Shown here piece by piece: positions 53,898 through 64,000 of a stretch of 64,000 bases of DNA. The notes below the pieces were generated by a model that saw only the letters and a program-made list of their open reading frames with translations, searched no databases and was not told the origin of the DNA. The stretch covers positions 30,785,310-30,849,309 of the forward strand of contig NC_068352.1 in NCBI RefSeq assembly GCF_014633365.1, given 5' to 3'. This DNA is from Diospyros lotus (Eukaryota > Streptophyta > Magnoliopsida > Ericales > Ebenaceae). The position numbers were made by a program, and so were the translations under genes. The first letter of the stretch is position 1; each line of letters starts with the position of its first letter.

Positions 53898-55727
53898 TTA
53901 TTTAATCTTAAACAACCATTTACATTTAATTAACTTCTGCTTATCAGGTCTTGGAATTAGTTTCCAAGTCTCATTAACCTTTAACGAGGTCATCTCATCA
54001 TCCATAGCCTGTTTCCACTTAATGCTGTCATGGGAGCTGACAGCCTCCTCATAGCAGGTAGGCTCACTACTCCTCATTTTCATTCTGGCAATTAAAGCAC
54101 ATAATACTAGGTCTGAATATGCATATCTAACAGGATCACTTCGGGTCATCTAACTGATAGCCTCCTCTTAGGTCTTGTTGAGGGGAGTCATACCCCTCAA
54201 CCTCTAGGTCATCTAGCTGAGCCTCATGATCACTTTCTTGATCAGAGATTTCTTCTTGGTTTAAGGGCTCATCAAAGGTGCGAGGGTCATTTGGGGATGG
54301 AACAGCAAGAGAGTCCTGTTGCTCGACCCCAATTTGGGTGCTACCACCTAAAACAATCTCACTAGGGTCGCTAGGTGTTGAGTTATCTTCATTATTGTCT
54401 GATTTGCATGGGAAATTTGATTCATTAAATTTTACATCTCGGCTAATAATGATTTTAACTCCACCTGAAGTTTTGTCCCATAATCTATAACCCTTGGTTC
54501 CCTCTTGATATCCCACAAAAACACATTTAATAGCCCTAGGTTTTAACTTTCCAACTGATTGATAGGCATAGGCCTCACAACCAAACACCCTTAGGTAGTC
54601 TAAGTTCAGTTTTCTCCCAGTCAATTGCTCTCCAAGATACTTAAAATTTATGATAGTAGAGGGGCTCCTATTTACTAGGTGAGCAGCTATAGACAGGGCT
54701 TCTCCCCAAAAAATTTTAGGCATTTTAGTAGTAAACAAAAGGCATCTAACCTTCTCTAAGAGGGTTCTATTCATCCTCTCAGCAACCCCATTTTGCTGAG
54801 GGATGTTTCTTACTGTTTTATGCCTAAGGATACCATGAGTTTTACACAATTCATCAAAATCTCTATTACAAAATTCCAATCCATTATCAGCTATTAGAGT
54901 TTTGATCTTTCTATCAGTTTGGTTTTCAATCAAGATTTTCCATGATCTGAATTTTTCTAGAGTTTGACCCTTAGATTTCATTAAAAATATCCATACCTTC
55001 CTAGAAAAATCATCAATTATGGACAAGAAGTACCTGTTACCGCCATGGGAAGGAACTTGGGAGGGACCCCAAAGGTCTACGTGCAGATACTCTAGGCATA
55101 CCTTCGCCAGGTGAGTCCCCCTTGGAAAGCTCAGCCTGTGTTGCTTGCCTAGGGTACATAGCTCACAGAAGCCTAAGGCATTTGCAAACACTGAACCAAG
55201 GTACCCTTGGTTGGATAGTGCCTGTAGTCCTTTCTGACTCATATGGCCAAGTCTCAAGTGCCACAAATATGTTCTATCAGATTTAACCATGCATGTAAAT
55301 GGAATATAACAGTAACCATTCAACACATATAAGCTATGTTTCTTTATTCCAGAGAGAATAAGGTCATCATTCTTAAACACATGCAGAAAACCATTTTCAG
55401 CTTTATATGAAAACCCTAGTTCATCTAAGGTGCCAAGAGAAATCAAGTTTCGTTTTAGTCTAGATGCATATCTTATATCAATTAACATTCTAATTTTGTT
55501 ATCATGTAATTTCAGAGAGATGTCACCTATCCTTTAATTTTGCATGAATGATTATTTCCCATAAAAATAGTGCCAGTTTCTTTAGTGCTAAAGTTTTGAA
55601 ACCAATCTAAGTTTGGACACATGTGAAAAGAGCATCCAAAATCCATAATCCATTCATTTACAGTAGATGTACAAGAGATATTTAAAACTTCAGCTAAGGA
55701 GTTTGAGTTACTGGCAGCTATTGTCAC
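53898..55727 (-). pseudogene. protease and integrase of copia element F
   Basis: Minus strand. Protease near 55640: WIMDFGCSFHMCPNLDWFQN, where the catalytic DSG/DTG reads DFG, likely inactive. Then a long frame 55488-54136 (450 codons): LWHLRLGHMSQKGLQALSNQ and CELCTLGKQHRLSFP (zinc-binding HHCC), DLWGPSQVPSHGGNRYFLSI, DNGLEFCNRDFDEL, IPQQNGVAERMNRTLLEKVR (DDE integrase core), FKYLGEQLTGRKLNLDYLRV, VFVGYQEGTKGYRLWD, then an acidic linker. The next frame (54149-53898) gives TCYEEAVSSHDSIKWKQAMD before RT. Integrase is the best-preserved pol domain in the window. Confidence 0.92.
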
Positions 55728-55760
55728 ATTCCCACCCTATTTCTGTTTCTTAATGAAATC

Positions 55761-58447
55761 TGTAATGCCCTGCTTTCCCGGGCGCGTTATGACTTGGGAC
55801 AATTCCGGGACAATAATTTTTTTTCTTTCAAACATTAATGCTACACCACATCATTCCTCGAAATCATCCCAGAATTCCCATTTGTTTATCTCGAAAGAGA
55901 ATCATTTTACACATTAAATGCGAAAGCAATTATCGAAACCTGATATCTTAACATTAATTGTAAATAAATTAACCATCAACATTCCTCAAAACGTTCAGAA
56001 TTCAAAGTAGTAGAACCTAAATACATGGGCTATATTACGTACATTTCATTCTTTATGCACTCTGCTAAGTGCCATTTCATGCCTCATTTATCCTCGTATC
56101 TGCTACACTCTCCATCTGGAACGTTTGAATATTCTTGGGGCAAAACCCAAGTTGGATGATGAATAATCTAAGTAGGGGTATATAATGCTATGTCATGTGT
56201 GTATGCAATGTCTTTCCTCGTAGGTGTCAACTACACCCCTCATGCTACTTACCATTTTTGCGGCCACCTCTTTCGAAGTCGGGGTGTATGGGTGCACCCT
56301 TGGCAAAGCAGCGATGCCAGTTCGTACTCCCTACGGCCTCAAATACGTGTGATCAATGATATCAACGTGTGTTTATGCATTTGATAATCACGTCATGTAT
56401 GCAGTCTACATGATGGATACATATCAGAGTATGTCAATATGATGAAAATATTTATGAGGAACATAAATCACTTACAACCCAAGCATTTTTCATAAACTAA
56501 CTTTAATTAGGGAGTACCACTTACCTTCTTAAGCTTATCGAGCTACCTCGATATCAGTGTCTTGTCTCGTGCATTGCCTCGATTTGCATGCCAATCTCAA
56601 AATTCAACAAGCCACTTCAACTTAAGCCTCAAAACATCCTAATCACCATAATTATTTAAATAAACATGAAAACCTATTTTTCCATAATTTCTGAAATTTT
56701 CTTTAATTTTCTCTCTATTCTTCCTAATTTTTCCCAATAAATCCTAACTAAATATTTCTAAAATATTTTCTCAAATATTCTTCTACGAAAATTCATAAAA
56801 TAATATTTTTGAATTTTTAAAATTTTCTAGGGAATTTTACTTACCTTGATTTAGCTTTTCTAGCTTCCTCGGTATGAGTGCCATATTCCCGAAACGCGTG
56901 TCTGGGCCGTTTTCTCGCCAAAATCTCGCAGATATTACCAAAACATAATTTTTTATTTTTCGGGATTTTCCAAAATTTTTCCCATCATTTTCTTATATTT
57001 TCTTCTATTTTTTTCTTTCATTTTCCTTTTCTTTCTTTTTCTTTTCTTTTTTTTCTTTTTTTCCCTCCTTCTTCTTCCCCCCCCCCCCCCCATTTGCTCC
57101 TGCAACTCCCTTTTTATTTCAATTTCCTTTTCTTTTTTTTTTCTTTTCTTTCTTCTTCTTCTTCTTCTTCTTCTTCTTCCTTCTCTTCTCTCCCTTCTGC
57201 ACGAACAGCCCCTGCCATGCGTGTACCAGCTGTCGCCGCCCACGAGCCAGCTAGTGTTGCCACCGTGAGCTGCTGCCTCGACCAACCTCGCCATCGCCGG
57301 TTCTGCCGCACCACTGTTGGCAGCCGCACGCAGCCGCCGTTGTCCGCGGTTGCTGCTGCCTTGTTGCAGTAGCTTGCGGCCATGGCCGCCGCCACTGTGC
57401 GGCCGACTTTGGCCACCTTTTGGTCACTCCGGCTGACACTCCAGCCTCCCGAGCTGCCTTACCTTGCTGGACGTCACTGCTTCGCTTGGTGGTTGCCGCT
57501 ACCCCGTTCAGTTTTGTTGGGAGCTTGCGGCCATAGTTGCCGTAAGATATTCCAGCCCACCTCGGTTGCTTTCGGTTATCGTTACAGCTGCCTTGGGCCT
57601 CCAGCATCGCCTCCATGCTTCTCCCTCAATCATCTAGTCGCTTGGTCGCTGCCTTCGCCATCCATGTTGCTGCAACTCTTGGCAACAGGCTTTCATTCAT
57701 GGCTGCTTTCTTCCTTTCCATTTCTTTCTTGCATTTGCTCTTCAAATGATCCCCTATTTATAGGAAACGCTCGGCCGCCCTTGACTGCCCAGCCACTCCT
57801 CGAGCCATCCCTCATTACGTGCAAATCTCAATTTTGCAGAGCTGAGATTGTAAAGATGATGTGCAGGGCATGGCCTCCACGGACGCCCACATAAATACAC
57901 TATATATATAATTACATATATTATATTATAAAAATTATATTTTTAAATTCCTTTTTAACCCTAAATTTATTGGAATAATTCCCTAATTACAATAATATCC
58001 TCAAACACTGAATTAATTGGCATTACGATATCGAAAACACAAAATTAATAACTTGAAACTTAGTTAAAAATGACGATTTTGCCCCAGTATCCTTACCGGG
58101 TTGACGATTCATCTCGAAATCACTGAAGAGTTGATCCTTATGGAAAACCGGAGCCATCCTAGGGTTTCGTTAATTTTTCGGGCGTCTCCTACAACAATTT
58201 GGTTTTTCAACTTAAATGGGAGCTGTATTTTAGCTGTACCAAAAATCGTTCCTGATCTAATTTCTTTCGATACCATAAATTTTAACTCAAAACACATATC
58301 GAGACTCTATCATTTTTCTTAGACAATTTCACTCCGAGGCATTCCCTGTAGTTGATTCGATACCTGAAATTGCTATAAAATCAATTTTTCAATATTCTAA
58401 ACCTATCGAAATTACGTGGCAGCCTCATACGAACATGGGGTATTACA
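55761..58447 (-). mobile_element. solo LTR G (gypsy-like) inside gag of copia F
   Basis: 2687 bp with inverted ends TGTAATGCCC...GGGGTATTACA and a perfect 5-bp duplication AAATC (55756-55760 and 58448-58452). When it is removed, the F gag reads YCYDFIKKQK across the junction. No PBS, gag or pol lies inside, so this is a single LTR left by recombination. Minus orientation is suggested by the end TGTAATACCCC (typical first bases of large gypsy LTRs) and a TATAAATAGGGG box on the minus strand at about 57752-57763. It contains a 15-base C run (57077-57091), a (CTT)n run (57149-57178) and a GC-rich block 57180-57880 with open frames on both strands lacking known motifs. Confidence 0.88.
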
Positions 58448-59263
58448 AAATCATAACAGTATTTTTTGATATGACCCTTTTTTCCACAGTAGTAACATTT
58501 CCATTTAGACTGTTTTTGTTTTCCCTTCTTTCCATTTTGTTTTCCCTTATGCCCTGTACCCCCATTATGATTGTTGTTAGGACTACTTTGACCCTTTTCA
58601 AATTTTTCCTTTTCAAATAAGTTGTTACCAAGTTTTTTAGAAGTATGAAGTTCTAATTCCCTAGCCTTGATACCATAAATTACAAGTTCTAATGTAGGCA
58701 TAATACTAGTGTACTGTAAAGCATGTTTAACTACATTGTAATCATCAGGTAATGAGTTTAATAATATCATTGCCTCACTAGTATCACCTAAGGCTTGGTC
58801 AGTTCCTCTTAATATTACTGTAAGTTTAGTAAATTCATCTATATTATCACCTATAGATTTTGATGCATTCATTTTAAAATTACATTAAATAGCATACATT
58901 TCAAATAAACTAAGTTCTTTGCATTCATTTTAAAATTGAATAGCATATCTTTCAAATAAACTAAGTTAGGAGCAAAAATAACAGCATACAAAGATTCAAG
59001 CCTATTCCGTAAATCAAGGGGGTTAGTCATACCGTCTACCTTTCTGATAACAGTATCCCCCAAATGGAGAAATATCAAGTTGAATGCCTCCTCCCTTATC
59101 TCATCGGTCCTGGCTAATTGCTCAGTGGACCATTTTCTGTCATCCAATTCAAGTGCAATATAAGCACTTTATGATGAGAGAGTAATACTCTCATCTTCTT
59201 TTTCCAACTACCGAAATCTCTTTTTTCATCAAATGTTTCGATTTCAAATCGAGTTGTTGTCAT
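58448..59263 (-). pseudogene. gag of copia element F
   Basis: Minus strand from ATG 59263 (MTTTRFEIETFDEKRDFGSW KKKM): then, after a shift near 59165, LELDDRKWSTEQLARTDEIR, LIFLHLGDTVIRKVDGMTNP, LRNRLESLYAVIFAPNLVYL, a short tandem duplication of about 50 bp (58868-58970), NIDEFTKLTVILRGTDQALG, ILLNSLPDDYNVVKHALQY, and the zinc knuckle CYYCGKKGHIKKYC near 58500-58460. This is Tnt1-type gag. It is cut right after the knuckle by solo LTR G. Confidence 0.92.
58868..58970 (-). repeat. short tandem duplication within F gag
   Basis: GCATTCATTTTAAAATT...AGCATA..TTTCAAATAAACTAAGTT occurs twice in a row (about 51 bp each), inserting a second NLVYLK-MLFN motif in gag and a stop. Probably replication slippage. 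Confidence 0.85.
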
Positions 59264-59474
59264 CTTCGCCTTGCACGAAGGTAACCTAGTGAAACCCTAG
59301 ACACTGACAAAAACACACAGTAAACACCCGCTGACCATGAATTTTCAGGAAAAAACCCTAGAGGCTCAAAAAGAATTAACCAGGCGACTAACAACCCTAA
59401 ACCGACTCTGAGTGGATTAGAAAATAATCAAGGACTCACACAGTGCGCATCAAAGAAATGGCTCCGATACCGCT

Positions 59475-59905
59475 TGTTGTGCAAACAGAGAGCAACCTAA
59501 ACACATACACATACTTTGAATCACTGAAAAATACATTTTCTAACATTCAACAGAGTCGAAATTAAAAAACCAATCATACACTGCAAACAAATACGAATAA
59601 AATGGAAAGTGGAACCAACATGAGAGATTTACCGTGGTTCACTCGAAAGGGCTACGTCCACGTTGAGCTCCGACAAATGAGAGCTCACTGCACTATCGGA
59701 GTTAAAAATAGGGTTTACAAACACACTGAATACAAGCCTCGCAATCACTCTTATTTACAAAGACTTATTCCCAATCAAAAATGCCTCAAAATCATAATAA
59801 GAAATAGATCAGAGACTTACCCTATTCGAACTAGAGAGAAGACCAGAAGGAGCCGAAGAGAGTCTGAATCAAGAATGAGAAAGACCCCTCAAGCCCTAGC
59901 GTCTA

Positions 59906-59945
<40 letters not shown>

Positions 59946-60170
59946 AATCTGTCAATTACACATCCCGATGCATAGTAAATAAATAGGGGTTGCACGATGC
60001 ATTTGAAGGGCTTGGATTGCACCAGATAAAAGGCAGCATCGATAATCCAAATTGCACAAGGACGAGACAAGGAGCACGATCGAGATGAAGGACGCCCGAG
60101 TAGTTACAGCTGACCCTCCTGCCTGGGTCCTTTAGTAAAAACGGTGTCGTTGTGTGCTTCACAGCTAACA
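59475..60170 (-). repeat. LTR (5') of copia element F
   Basis: 696 bp; (CT)n tract at about 59909-59944 (roughly 17 repeats). PBS adjoining at 59460-59471. Confidence 0.92.
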
Positions 60171-60175
60171 TGAGT

Positions 60176-60574
60176 TGAACAAGAGAGGTTATTGGTAAGT
60201 TGAATGATGTGGCCAAGAATTTAATAAAACCAATCACCAAACCTAATCAATATTTAATAGTTTTTATTAATGAAAGAGTATCAACAATTTAGAATTAAAA
60301 TTATATTAAATTTGACTTGGAGATAAAAAAAAAAATAGTTGTTATTATTTTCAAAATTAAAGTTAAATTTAAAATTTAAAAGTAAAAGTTTAATTTTTGA
60401 CAATTTACCCTAAACTTCATAATTTTACTTTTAACTGATCACACTCCTAGACAAATCAATTGTTTTTTAATTTTTAGATATATTAGAACATACTTGATGG
60501 CTGGAAACATTGGCCTTGAATCACTAGAACCAAAAAATTGGAAAAAAATAGATGAAATTGCCCCCCAAAAATGA
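60176..60574. other. AT-rich intergenic DNA
   Basis: No recognisable feature. Confidence 0.4.
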
Positions 60575-61132
60575 AAAAGCTAGAGATAGTTTGGGAATAA
60601 TAATGAGAATAAATACTTATTTCGGATGAGAGATCCTCGTCCTTTTATAATTATCCAAACATAATCTTTCACTTTAGCATAAGATCTCTTTTTTTGGATA
60701 ACATTTAGGAATAGGTATCATAAAAGAACACAGAGGGATCAAAATTAACTTAACGTACCATCTTCCTAAGATTTATGAAAACAAGTTTATCCCAAATTTA
60801 CTTAGACTCGAGTTGGACTGCTAGATTTCAATGATAATCTTGGTTAAAGTATGAATCCTAATTCTGATTGGTTTGTTTGTGAGTTTGAAAAAGTCCTTCC
60901 ATTTAAGCTAAAGAAAGCCTCTATAAAATACCAAAACTGAGCCAAACTCAACCAATAACTCGAAGTCGAATGAAGCCTAACTAGTGGTCGATATCAATAA
61001 AAAAATTTACTTACTCAGTTTATAATAAAATAAAAATATTTTATATCAAAATATAAAAATAACTTTCATAGAAATTTTTTGTAGAATATAAATATGTAGT
61101 CGAGCAAATAGTAAATGTCAATTGAGACATAA

Positions 61133-61772
61133 TGTAACATCCCGTATCGAGCGATAGGAAGAACTGGAACAACTTACCCTGATGGGCCTACGCAAACTTC
61201 CCAGGGGGTCACCCATCCTTAGATTTCCCCAGGTCAATCATGCTTAACCCTGGAGTTCTTTACTTACATTCAACCCAAAAGATATCCAGCTGGTGTTATT
61301 TCCTTCCTTACACTATCCTCGATATATACTAACTTCTTTGGGCTCTCAGGGTATTACATTCTTCCCCCCTTGAGCACATGACGTTCTCGTCATGTGACCT
61401 TATAACTTGTCCCAGATCTTCTCCCATTTGGAGGCTGCCATCCTAAAAGCCTGCCAGGAGCCGCTCCTTGATCAGGTCTTGCGCCTCGGCGCCACTCCCT
61501 GCCTTCATTGGATCGCCTTCTCCAAGGGTTAGCTCTTATACCATCTGTAACATCCCGTATCGAGCGACAAGAAAGACCAGAGCAACTTTCCCTGATGGGC
61601 CTACGCGAATTTTACAGGGGGGTCACCCATCCTTAGATTTCTCTAGGTCAAGCACGCTTAATCCTGGAGTTCTTTGCCCACATTCAGCCCAAAAGGTATC
61701 TAGTTGGTGTTATTTCCTTCCTTACACTATTCTCGATATATACTAATTTCTCTAGGCTCTCGGGGTATTACA
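61133..61772 (-). mobile_element. Cassandra-type TRIM with 5S rRNA-like LTRs
   Basis: 640 bp: LTRs 61133-61358 (226 bp) and 61546-61772 (227 bp), TGTAACATCCCGTATCGAGC...GGGTATTACA, flanked by CATAA (61128-61132) and CACAA (61773-61777), one mismatch. The interior of 187 bp has a PBS TGGTATAAGAGCT (61531-61543, minus strand) and a polypurine tract (minus strand CTCAAGGGGGGAAGAA) at 61359-61374, and no coding frame. Each LTR carries a 5S rRNA-like segment on the minus strand, the diagnostic trait of Cassandra. Such elements rely on other elements for reverse transcription and are thought to be transcribed by RNA polymerase III. Confidence 0.93.
61197..61264 (-). promoter_or_regulatory. 5S rRNA-like pol III promoter in left TRIM LTR
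   Basis: On the minus strand: AACTCCAGGGTTAAGCATGA, ..GGATGGGTGACCCCCTGGGA AG. Plant 5S rRNA reads AACTCCGCAGTTAAGCGTGC and GGATGGGTGACCTCCTGGGA AG at the internal control region. The GGATGGGTGACC block (C box) is complete; the middle is changed. The right LTR has the same at about 61608-61680, with AAGCGTGCTTG closer to 5S. Confidence 0.9.
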
Positions 61773-61900
61773 CACAACACATGAAAGACACCCGAATGGA
61801 GTGTTCGATGGCAGCAGCAGTGACAATGAAGCTCCTTTCTCCCGATTCACAAAATTATGACGACATCCTTTATTTGAAGTTGGAATTTAAACCAAGAAAC

Positions 61901-62263
61901 ACCATGGCTAAAGTTTGAGGTTGGATTTTTGAAAATTTTAGTGAATTTATATTTAGTAATTAACATTTTTATTTTAATTTATTAGACTAATTAAAATGTA
62001 ACACATTGTTTAGTGTTTAAGATTTAGGATTTAGCAACATTAATATCATTCATGTGAACCAATGCCACATCTAACTAACTATTCAAATCTAATGATTTGG
62101 CCTATTACCTTGTTTTAATTTAATTAATTAGGTTATATGATAGAATAATGAAAGCCATTCGGAAGATAGATCAATACCATATCTTGTTTATATTTTTGAA
62201 TAGAAACGCCCCAATCATCCACATAATTTCAAAACTGGCACCATGAATGTATTGTAAGAACTT
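61901..62263. other. AT-rich intergenic DNA
   Basis: No recognisable feature. Confidence 0.4.
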
Positions 62264-62667
62264 CGCGCCTGTTTGATTGCACTCATTTTCTATGGAAAAT
62301 GAATATTTTCCATTTAAGTTCTAACTTTGGTAGTGTTTGATTACACTTACTTTCTAGGGAAATTAAGTTCCCATTTTCGGTCACATGATACTCTTTTCTA
62401 GCTTTTGTGGGAAACGATTTTCCTAGGGGGGGCTTGTTTTCCATTTCCAGGCAATTCAATCACCACACGCACAACACATTCACTTCTGTCCACCTCGATT
62501 TCTCTAGTTCCTCTCCTATTCGAGCTGGCTTCGTCCCCTTCCTTTTCGTCGCCATCTATTGCCAAAGTCGAGCCTCGACTCGGGCTTCGTCGCCATCTCC
62601 AACTTCCTATGAGTTGCCATCCATCGCCGAAGACGAGCTCCGTATTGGGCTTCGTCACCATCTCCAC

Positions 62668-62701
<34 letters not shown>

Positions 62702-63328
62702 CACAGTGACGGCAACAACGTTACAGCTGACCCAGATGGCGACGATGGGGTTGGAGGAGCCGATGGTGTAGAAGATCGACGATGGGGTTGGAGGAGCCGA
62801 TGGCGAGGATCGACGATGGCGAGGATTTGGTTGTTGGCCATGGTCGCGGGAGATCGAGGCTGACCTAGAAGATTGACGATGGGGTTGTCGGCCCGATCTT
62901 CTGCACCTTCAGAAATGCCTAGCAAAGGCAATGGCGAGAGGGAGACACGGGAGGGAGACAGAGAAGGTGAGAAAGTGGGTTTGGAGTGAGAGAAGGTGAG
63001 ATCGTGGGTTTTTTAATTTTTGAGTGTATTTTTATTTTATTACTATATTTCATAACGAATTAATAAATGGAGAGTGTTTATTATTATTTTTAATTTTTTG
63101 TGATAAATAAAATGTATAGAAATGAAAAATAAAAATTATCAAATTCTATAAAAAATATTACTAATCAAACAGCAAAAGATGGAAAATAACATCATTTTCT
63201 AGGTAAAAAATTATACCAATCAAACAGTTTAAACTTCTAATTTCTAGGAATTCATTTTCCCTGCAATTCAATTCTCTGGAATTCATTTTCTTTCTACCCA
63301 AATTCCACCCTTACAATCAAACGCACCA
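62264..63328. mobile_element. probable non-autonomous DNA transposon (about 1.06 kb)
   Basis: Ends GCGCCTGTTTGATTG (62264-62278) and CAATCAAACGCACCA (63314-63328) are imperfect inverted repeats; TTC flanks both sides (62261-62263, 63329-63331), a possible 3-bp duplication. GGxxxGTTTGxTTG ends are typical of Tourist/PIF-Harbinger-type elements, whose 3-bp target is usually TTA or TAA, so the class is uncertain. The subterminal regions repeat ATTTTCTAGG-like and ATTTTCC words in both orientations. Inside is a GC-rich block (62500-62960) with a (GA)n run at 62671-62699. No transposase is recognisable. Confidence 0.55.
62671..62699 (+). repeat. (GA)n microsatellite
   Basis: About 14 GA units, within the probable DNA transposon. 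Confidence 0.9.
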
Positions 63329-63331
63329 TTC

Positions 63332-64000
63332 ATTTTTTCACATTTGTTATTTGTTTATACTTTAAACCCATTTGTTTATTCATAAAAAATGATATATTTA
63401 TGAAAAACAAAAACACAAAGTTATTTGATAAATTTAATTATGTTATTTTTTTCATATATAATTTTTTTTTGTAAGTCTATGTAATATAATTTTATTTTAA
63501 TTTAATAGTTATAAATATTTATCAAAAAAAGAATCACATATTTTTTTTCTATAATTAGCTCATTGAAAAATTCTCAAAATTTCTATCGCTTATGCTAGGA
63601 CATATCAGAGTATCACATCCAAAACTAAATGAAATATGAAAAAAAAGATCTAAACTATCATTATATGTTTACATTTCTCCTAACATAAAAAATATATACA
63701 AATGTTAGAGGAAATCTTCAATTAAGTTTATTTTCAAATTTGAACTCATGATCTTCATTTGTCTTACCTCCCTAAGTATTATAAGTGTTATGTGAATGTT
63801 AACATTTGTGATACCAACACGTAGTTACTCATCAAACAAATACTTCGAGAAAACCACGGTGAGTAAGCATTATAAGATTTTTTATGTGAAATCGACATTT
63901 GTGATGAAGAAGACACCCGATTACTCATCTAAATAATACTTAGAGGCACAACCACTTTTTCACTATCCCTAAGCATTATTTGGCTTTTGACGCAAATATC
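63332..64000. other. AT-rich intergenic DNA at the right edge
   Basis: A phrase AAGCATTAT(A)..ATGTGAAT(/ATCGAC)..CATTTGTGAT..ACTCATC repeats three times at about 63773-63830, 63866-63925 and, in part, 63960-63990. No gene recognised. Confidence 0.45.

Larger units (their letters stand above)
51699..60170 (-). mobile_element. copia element F (Tnt1/Tork-like), interrupted by solo LTR G
   Basis: LTRs 51699-52408 (710 bp) and 59475-60170 (696 bp), TGTTG(C/T)GCAAAC...ACAGC(C/T)AACA, flanked by TAAGT (51694-51698) and TGAGT (60171-60175), one mismatch. Minus strand; PBS-like GGTATCGGAGCC at 59460-59471 and polypurine tract (AAGGTGGAGAT) at 52409-52420. Without G and its 5-bp duplication F is about 5.78 kb. 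The LTRs hold a (CT)n tract of different length (about 17 against 35 bp). Confidence 0.94.
60575..61900 (+). repeat. segmental duplication, partner of 40665-41471, interrupted by TRIM
   Basis: Same ordered blocks as the partner up to about 61110, then the Cassandra TRIM, then AATGAAGCTCCTTTCTCCCG and TTTATTTGAAGTTGGAATTT, which match 41363-41410. It lacks the SINE found at the right edge of the partner. Confidence 0.83.

Noticed and set aside
56878..57894. Frames of 164 and 170 codons in solo LTR G
   Set aside because: They run through a C15 run, (CTT)n and Ser/Pro-rich low-complexity text; they lie within a solo LTR, and the opposite strand is equally open.
59602..59982. 126-codon open frame in the right LTR of F
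   Set aside because: Lies wholly in an LTR and ends in Ser-Leu repeats from (CT)n; the left LTR copy is disrupted.
1..64000. Intact tRNA, rRNA or snRNA genes
   Set aside because: Only SINE heads and the TRIM 5S-like segments show pol III motifs; no full cloverleaf or complete 5S gene was found by eye.

Overview
The window is nuclear DNA of a flowering plant, most likely a eudicot. It is AT-rich and dense in LTR retrotransposons, and it holds two recognisable plant gene loci. One is a glutamate receptor-like (GLR) channel gene, now a pseudogene. The other is a CC-NBS-LRR (CNL) disease-resistance gene of the RPS2/At4g27190-like class, also damaged. tRNA-derived SINEs and a Cassandra-type TRIM carrying a 5S rRNA-like promoter agree with a plant source. 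I cannot place the species. No intact protein-coding gene was found. The best preserved reading frames are the CC-NBS half of the resistance gene, gag-protease of copia element B and the integrase/RT of copia element F.

Layout. 1-6.4 kb: copia gag remnant at the edge, AT-rich DNA, two SINEs in tandem sharing one target duplication, and the first coding exon of the GLR pseudogene (4.83-5.09 kb). 6446-20398: a Tnt1/Tork-like copia element A (minus strand, 343-bp LTRs, TSD CAAGG) split inside gag by a larger copia element I (10343-19270, plus strand, LTRs about 1.49 kb). 21.1-24.8 kb: truncated copia C, three more GLR exon remnants, truncated copia D. 24933-32415: copia element B (minus strand, 407-bp LTRs, TSD TCTAA) in what was a GLR intron. 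32.6-33.6 kb: last GLR exons. The GLR relic therefore spans about 28.7 kb of which only about 1.8 kb is gene.

33.8-38.3 kb: the CNL locus on the minus strand, with a 5' UTR intron, an intact CC-NBS region, a frameshift in the LRR, a duplicated LRR exon, and a head-to-head junction with an inverted NBS fragment. 38.3-44.5 kb: no coding sequence, but repeated copies of the CNL 5' region, a solo LTR and two SINEs; it looks like the remains of a tandem resistance-gene array. 45031-50679: a gag-only gypsy-type element E (TR-GAG-like), whose LTRs carry long short-unit tandem arrays and a run of GC-rich palindromes. 51699-60170: copia element F (minus strand) with a 2.69-kb solo LTR (G, TSD AAATC) inside its gag. 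60.2-64 kb: a diverged copy of 40.7-41.5 kb, interrupted by the Cassandra TRIM (61133-61772), then a 1-kb non-autonomous DNA-transposon-like element.

The order of events can be read from nesting and LTR divergence (counted by eye): A is older (about 9% LTR divergence) than I inside it (about 4%); B is about 5%. TSDs were found for A, I, B, E, F, G, the TRIM and three of the SINEs.
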